Shown here: positions 59,799-64,000 of the stretch, piece by piece | Numbering within the stretch: the first letter of the stretch is position 1 | Layout: each line of letters opens with the position of its first letter | Assembly (NCBI GenBank): GCA_024195585.1 | Contig: SWBL01000077.1 | Coordinates: forward strand, 100,700 to 164,699 | Reading direction: 5' to 3' | Source of the DNA: Aureobasidium sp. EXF-3400 | Lineage: Eukaryota > Ascomycota > Dothideomycetes > Dothideales > Saccotheciaceae | DNA: 64,000 bases | Program-made: the position numbers and the translations under genes | The notes under the pieces: model-generated | What the model saw: the letters and a program-made list of their open reading frames with translations, nothing else | Databases searched by the model: none | What the model was told of the DNA's origin: nothing

Positions 59799-60713
59799 AT
59801 GGCCGCAGCAAGCACCGCATCTGGATCTACTGGTGTCACCAGTCAAGCCCCATCTCAGCCAGCGATTCAATCCAAAGCTATCCAAGGGACAACAGATAGC
59901 GAATCTGACCAAAGCTCTTCAAGCGATGGTGACGACGCTGCAAAGACTTCAAACAGCATATTTGAACCGACACATTGCCTCTTCTGCTCGAGCGTCTCTG
60001 GAAGCATCGACACAAACCTTGACCATATGTCCAAGTCCCATGGCATGATGATACCTTCACCGCACCAGCTTACTGTCGACCCAACAACTCTACTTGGATA
60101 TCTACACCTCGTCATCTCAGTCTACCACGAGTGCCTGACTTGTGGCACACAACGGCGCAACACGCAAGCAATCAAACAACATATGCTCGGAAAAAAGCAT
60201 TGTGCATTTGACATTTCTGACGTGGAGTCTGAATATCGAGAATTCTGGAACTTTGGAGAGGATGGGTCAGGGGTCCAGATTGATGGAGAAAGTATCACTC
60301 TGCCGTCTGGGAGAGTGGTCATGTCCCGTTCTGGACAGTCTACACAACAGCGTCAGAGATCATCTGAATCAGGCCCGATGTCATGGTCGCGATTGAATGC
60401 CTCGTCTTTGGAAGCTTCAAGTCCCAGCACGTCAGAGTCTAGCAATCAGCCATCCAACAAGCAAGCACTTACAAAGCAAGACCTCCGAGCAATCAATCTG
60501 GACAAACAGCTTGGTACGCTTCGAACCAGCGACCGTCTCGCTCTTGCACATCTGCCTGCTTCCGAACAGCGTGCCATATTGGCTACTCAGCACAGTCAAT
60601 TACAAAAGGCAAGACGACAAGAAAGAGATATGCAAGCAAGACTCCAGCGAAAGAATAACCAAACATTGATGAAGCATTTTGTACCCGATGTTCCGGGACC
60701 GAAATTAGGTTGA
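59799..60713 (+). CDS. Reh1/Rei1/ZNF622-like C2H2 zinc-finger protein, short form
   Basis: Single exon, 304 residues from ATG 59799. Two zinc fingers of the Rei1 central type are visible: Cys60, Cys63, His76, His81 (CLFC..NLDHMSKSH) and Cys112, Cys115, His128, His134 (CLTC..IKQHMLGKKH). Between them lies the MIPSPHQLTVDPTTLLGYL linker typical of ZNF622. The C-terminal helix (RARRQERDMQARLQRKNNQ) ends in KHFVPDVPGPKLG. Rei1/Reh1 act in late cytoplasmic maturation of the 60S subunit. The N-terminal C2H2 finger of classical Rei1/Reh1 is missing and replaced by an acidic Ser-rich stretch, so this is likely a specialised or shortened paralogue. Confidence 0.82.
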   Translation: MAAASTASGSTGVTSQAPSQPAIQSKAIQGTTDSESDQSSSSDGDDAAKTSNSIFEPTHCLFCSSVSGSIDTNLDHMSKSHGMMIPSPHQLTVDPTTLLGYLHLVISVYHECLTCGTQRRNTQAIKQHMLGKKHCAFDISDVESEYREFWNFGEDGSGVQIDGESITLPSGRVVMSRSGQSTQQRQRSSESGPMSWSRLNASSLEASSPSTSESSNQPSNKQALTKQDLRAINLDKQLGTLRTSDRLALAHLPASEQRAILATQHSQLQKARRQERDMQARLQRKNNQTLMKHFVPDVPGPKLG

Positions 60714-60970
60714 TTATGTAGATGAAAGTCGTAATAGAAGATTCTTGAGCACACAAGAAGTATCAGAACATTCCATCTTGTCATCACTCTGTCTTTGAGC
60801 ATCCATTCCGTCTAGAACATGTTGATAAATACAACTTGAAAGAGTTGCACTGCAAAGAACCAACACTTTCACTTGGCGCATGTCATTTGACCCCTCCCTC
60901 CATCGCGAAACATTCTCCACTCAACGCGTCTCCCTCACTTCCACTTCCCATACCAAAATCACAGACTCAG

Positions 60971-62164
60971 ATGCCGCGAACATTACCATGGCTCGCCAAT
61001 CCCGCTCCTCCCAACCGCAAACCTCGCAACACAACAGCGACAGTTAAACGTCGCAAAGTCGACCCCTCACCGCCGTCATCTCCTCCCTCTGGCCTCGATG
61101 AATTCATCCGCACACCAAAGAGTAGCACTCGTCGAGACCTCACGGCACTACATTCGCCCTCAACTTCTCCACCGCCTGCACCTCCGAAGCAAGAGTTTAT
61201 GCGACCGGGCTGGGAAGCAGATGATGGCTGGAGAATGGTGACTGACGAGTTCACGGCCACTGCGCAACTCTTCACTGCACACCTCGCACATGCCGAATAT
61301 CGCCGTCAGAAAGAGTTGGCCAAAAACAGAGAAAAAGCTCTGGGTGGCGCAGATGCGATTGCCAGACCTGTGGTAGGGCAGTTGAGTAAAGAGGGACAGA
61401 GAAAGAAGCAAGGAGAGTTGCAGAGGCAGGGTGTCAAGGCTATCATGAAGGCCGAGGAAGAAGAGGAAGAGGATCCGTGGGTGGGCACGCAATTAGCGGG
61501 CTTGATGATGAGCCCGAGGAAGAGAGAGAGGTTGCAGCCCGTCAAGGTTGTAGGGAGAAGCAGTACGAGGGCTGCTGCTGGCTTTGATCGTGCAAGGCCA
61601 TTGGATCTACGAGGCAGACCGCTGGACAGAGAACAGAGTCTGCCCGTCAAGAAGGAGATCAAGGCCGAGCAAGAATCAACTGATGACGACGATTTGGACG
61701 CTACTGGCCCCTCCAGATCTTTGTCTCGTCCTGGACGCTCAGAACCTCCAACTCCTACTCCATCTCGTCCAAACAGGGTGATCAAGCAATCTGCCAACCC
61801 GCGTACTACCAAACAACCGTCCCACCGCACATCATCGTCTACAATGTACTCTTCAGACCCCCCGGACAGTGCTACGCATAAGAAATGCGACAGCATCGAC
61901 CGCGAAATATCACGTCCTCCACCAAAACGTACGACATACGAACCCACTGCGGTATCAGTCAAAACAGAACATTCTCTCCCAGCAGCGATCAAGACTGAGC
62001 CAGACTTTGGGTTCCCTTCATTTCCTTCGATACCTCAGCCCTCGCAGTCCGCTACATCAGCAGTTGCGCGCCGCAGAGAAGCGAGGTTGAAGCGTGAGAA
62101 GGAGGAAAAGAAGATCAAGACCGAGAACCAGGACTTGCACGAACTGCCTACTTTCCTCTTCTGA
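60971..62164 (+). CDS. Disordered nuclear-type protein rich in SUMO consensus sites
   Basis: Single exon, 397 residues from ATG 60971, the first ATG in the frame. The N-terminus (MPRTLPWLANPAPPNRK) and a helical block at about 75-125 (DDGWRMVTDEFTATAQLFTAHLAHAEYRRQKELAKNREK) are the ordered, probably conserved parts. The remainder is charged and disordered. At least five psi-K-x-E sites are visible (VKKE, IKAE, VKTE, IKTE twice), together with basic clusters such as PRKRERL. This suggests a SUMO-modified nuclear protein. No DNA-binding or catalytic motif is recognised. I recall similar N-terminal blocks in uncharacterised fungal proteins. Confidence 0.75.
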   Translation: MPRTLPWLANPAPPNRKPRNTTATVKRRKVDPSPPSSPPSGLDEFIRTPKSSTRRDLTALHSPSTSPPPAPPKQEFMRPGWEADDGWRMVTDEFTATAQLFTAHLAHAEYRRQKELAKNREKALGGADAIARPVVGQLSKEGQRKKQGELQRQGVKAIMKAEEEEEEDPWVGTQLAGLMMSPRKRERLQPVKVVGRSSTRAAAGFDRARPLDLRGRPLDREQSLPVKKEIKAEQESTDDDDLDATGPSRSLSRPGRSEPPTPTPSRPNRVIKQSANPRTTKQPSHRTSSSTMYSSDPPDSATHKKCDSIDREISRPPPKRTTYEPTAVSVKTEHSLPAAIKTEPDFGFPSFPSIPQPSQSATSAVARRREARLKREKEEKKIKTENQDLHELPTFLF

Positions 62165-62283
62165 TTGCACTTTTGAGCAAACAATTTCATTGGTTTGGAC
62201 GGACACGGCGTTTTTGAATTTCAAATGATACCCCATCCCCTTCCTTCATCGCTCACCATAGCATTAATCAAAAACCAACCCCT

Positions 62284-63021
62284 CTACCACTTCTCCAACA
62301 TAGGTCTAATATCAATCTCATTAGTAAACGCCCTCTTACTCTGCACATGCAAATTCCAATACGCCTCCGCAATAGCATCGGCTTCAATCTTCGCCTCCTT
62401 AGGCATATCCTTCAACCACTCTTTCGTCCTAGGGATATCAATCACACCATCGATAATAGCATGAGCTACATGAACTCCCTGAGGCGCAAATTCTCTCGCA
62501 ATGCTTTGGGATAGTGCTCTCATTGCGTATTTGCCGGTGCTGAAGGCTGACATTAAAGCATTGGATTTTACACTTGCTGTTGCGCCTGTGAAGATGAGGG
62601 TGCCTGGGTAGGTTGCGGCAGAGTCGGCAGTGTGGGCGAGGAGGAGAGGTAACACTTGTTGGGAAAACAGAAAAGCACCTTTGCAGGAAACTTCATAGCC
62701 ACCTGTAAATTCCTTCTCTGTTAACTCCAGAAGAGGCTTCCTCGCAAACGGGCCACTGGCATTAAACACAGCAGCTGCACATTTGTCTCCGTATTTTTCT
62801 TTGATTTGGGATATGGCGGAGGAGATGGATGTTGCGGAGGATACATCGGTGGAAATGCCGATGGCTTCTCCGCCTGATTTCTTGATCTCTTCGACCAGAG
62901 AGGTGTAGTTGTCGGGGTTGCGGGCGAGGAGGGCGACGGGGTAGGTGAGAGCGAATTTACGGGCGAGGGAGGCGCCGGTGCCGGGGCCTACGCCGGCGAT
63001 TATTGCGAAGGCTTTGGACAT
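62284..63021 (-). CDS. Atypical short-chain dehydrogenase (FxxxK instead of YxxxK)
   Basis: Single exon, 245 residues, starting at the ATG at 63021. The cofactor loop is G-V-G-P-G-T-G (10-16) and the N-A-S-G block is at 87-90. Ser150 (GATAS) and Lys164 are in place, but the catalytic Tyr is Phe160 (Phe-Ser-Thr-Gly-Lys). An IDGVID block follows (DGVIDIPRTKEW). This matches an SDR subgroup found in bacteria and fungi that lacks the Tyr. The enzyme may reduce by another route or have a non-oxidoreductase role. It is convergent with the SUMO-site protein gene, with 119 bases between stops. Confidence 0.85.
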   Translation of the reverse strand: MSKAFAIIAGVGPGTGASLARKFALTYPVALLARNPDNYTSLVEEIKKSGGEAIGISTDVSSATSISSAISQIKEKYGDKCAAAVFNASGPFARKPLLELTEKEFTGGYEVSCKGAFLFSQQVLPLLLAHTADSAATYPGTLIFTGATASVKSNALMSAFSTGKYAMRALSQSIAREFAPQGVHVAHAIIDGVIDIPRTKEWLKDMPKEAKIEADAIAEAYWNLHVQSKRAFTNEIDIRPMLEKW

Positions 63022-63355
63022 GGTTGGTTTGGTTTGTATATGTGGGTTGTATGGTTGTGTAGTTGAGTGAGTGGGGCTGAAGGTAGAGTCGATGGTAGAG
63101 AGTTTCAAGAGCTTGAGTGTAGTGATCGATTTCTAGCTAGCGTCGAGGCCCCGAGAGGAGGTCTGGTATATATGTTCGATGTTGACTCAACACATCAAGG
63201 TTGATTTGAAAGCAATTGAAAGCTCCGAGGTCGATGTGGAGAGCTTGGTGCTGACGTGATTTGAGGAGGGGTCGAAGACGGGGATTGTGCTCCCTAACGC
63301 CGAAGCTAGAAATCTATGTAACATATTGTGACTGAGCGAAGACGCTGACATAATC
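63022..63355. other. SDR promoter region
   Basis: 5' flank of the SDR gene and of tRNA-Arg. No gene is supported. Confidence 0.45.
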
Positions 63356-63427
63356 GGTTGCGTGGCCCAATGGCAAGGCGCTTGACTACGAATCAAGAGA
63401 TTCCAGGTTCGACCCCTGGCGTGATCA
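63356..63427 (+). tRNA. tRNA-Arg (anticodon ACG)
   Basis: Acceptor stem GGTTGCG pairs with CGTGATC (three wobble pairs) and the discriminator is A. The anticodon stem CTTGA/TCAAG holds the loop CTACGAA with anticodon ACG. The T arm is CCAGG/CCTGG with loop TTCGACC. No intron. A short T run follows (63428-63432). Confidence 0.9.
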
Positions 63428-64000
63428 TTTTGCTCTTACGATCATCGATAGGGGACATCTCTTTTGCTTCCTCCAAGGCATCCATGTTCTGTTTTGTCGT
63501 GGGTCGTGAAAATTTTGACTTGGAAGGAACGAAGAATTTTGGGGGAAGCTTCGATCGTGAATGGCTTCCATTTGCGTTGACGTCGATGGAATACAGCAGA
63601 GTGAATGGAGATCCGGAATGAGTAAACTGCATTCGATTCTTGTCTCTCAGCAAGCTGTCACGGGTTATTGCACAATACAGGTGGTGTAGAGATGGATATC
63701 CTGTTCTATAATATGTGACATTGTTTGCGAAGTCAGGGTTGCTTCTCACTCAGAGTGGATGTTACATGGAATCGGTGGAATTTCGGCTCCATGCCATGCC
63801 ATGCCACTACTTCTAGCTAACATGCCATTCTATGTCAATTATCTAGTAGAATAATGCCAATGCCAACCCCATCGTCGTCATCGCCGTAACCCTATCCTTC
63901 TAACGTGTCACTCTATCCTTTATAGTCCTCCTAGTTCTCCTTACCGTCCTCCTCTCCTTTATTAATAGGTAGATTAACCTCCTTAAGGTAGAGGTTCTTC
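63428..64000. other. Window end, repetitive-looking tail
   Basis: No gene is supported. From about 63780 the sequence changes character: three CATGC-type pentamers (63790-63807), then CCTCCT/CTCCTTA-type low-complexity sequence and TA-rich words (TTATTAATAGG) to the end. This could be the edge of an old repeat that continues beyond the window. Confidence 0.35.

Overview
The window looks like a contig piece from a filamentous ascomycete, most likely a Dothideomycete or related Pezizomycotina. The reasons are short spliceosomal introns (about 44-108 nt, mostly 49-61) with GT..AG ends and CTAAC/CTGAC-like branch sites, densely packed genes on both strands without operons, fungal-specific protein architectures (Pkc1 with HR1-C2-C1-C1-kinase order, an Rtg2-like protein, a Lyc1-like acetyltransferase, a WDR48/Bun107-type WD protein), small secreted cysteine proteins, and nuclear-type tRNA genes. 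The species cannot be named from the sequence alone. Exon joins were worked out by hand from reading frame, splice signals and protein continuity. Most coding coordinates run from ATG to stop, with introns given in each entry.

Layout. 0.5-15 kb: a membrane glycoprotein-like gene, a PuuE-like polysaccharide deacetylase, a RING/TRAF-type protein, a long gene-poor stretch, a proline/tyrosine-rich protein with a conserved C-terminal domain, a divergent G-patch / membrane SDR pair, and a PNPO-like flavoprotein with a membrane tail. 15-28 kb: an RNF216-like RBR ubiquitin ligase with CUE and SUMO-related motifs, a Lyc1-like acetyltransferase, PKC1 and an Rtg2-like Ppx/GppA ATPase. 29-37 kb: a beta-lactamase-like transesterase, tRNA-Ser(GCT) with an inverted partial copy, a damaged small membrane gene, a GH79 glycosidase, a 2.7-kb region with no clear gene, and a small secreted protein. 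37-46 kb: the WDR48/Bun107 homologue and two divergently placed genes that share a histidine-rich module. 46-55 kb: a secreted protein built from two duplicated cysteine modules, a Fic-domain gene between two F-box-like paralogues, a decayed GFA/CENP-V fragment and an orphan gene. 55-64 kb: a hybrid histidine kinase with a decayed copy of its ATPase segment downstream, a Reh1/Rei1-like zinc-finger protein, a disordered protein rich in SUMO consensus sites, an atypical SDR lacking the catalytic Tyr, and tRNA-Arg(ACG).

Most genes are independent housekeeping or regulatory units. Protein modification and signalling are well represented: ubiquitin (RBR, RING, WDR48), SUMO-like motifs, AMPylation (Fic), the cell-wall integrity kinase Pkc1 and a two-component kinase. 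No complete transposon, CRISPR array or secondary-metabolite cluster was recognised. The accessory-looking parts are 30-37 kb and 46-56 kb, where duplications, fragments and decayed genes concentrate.
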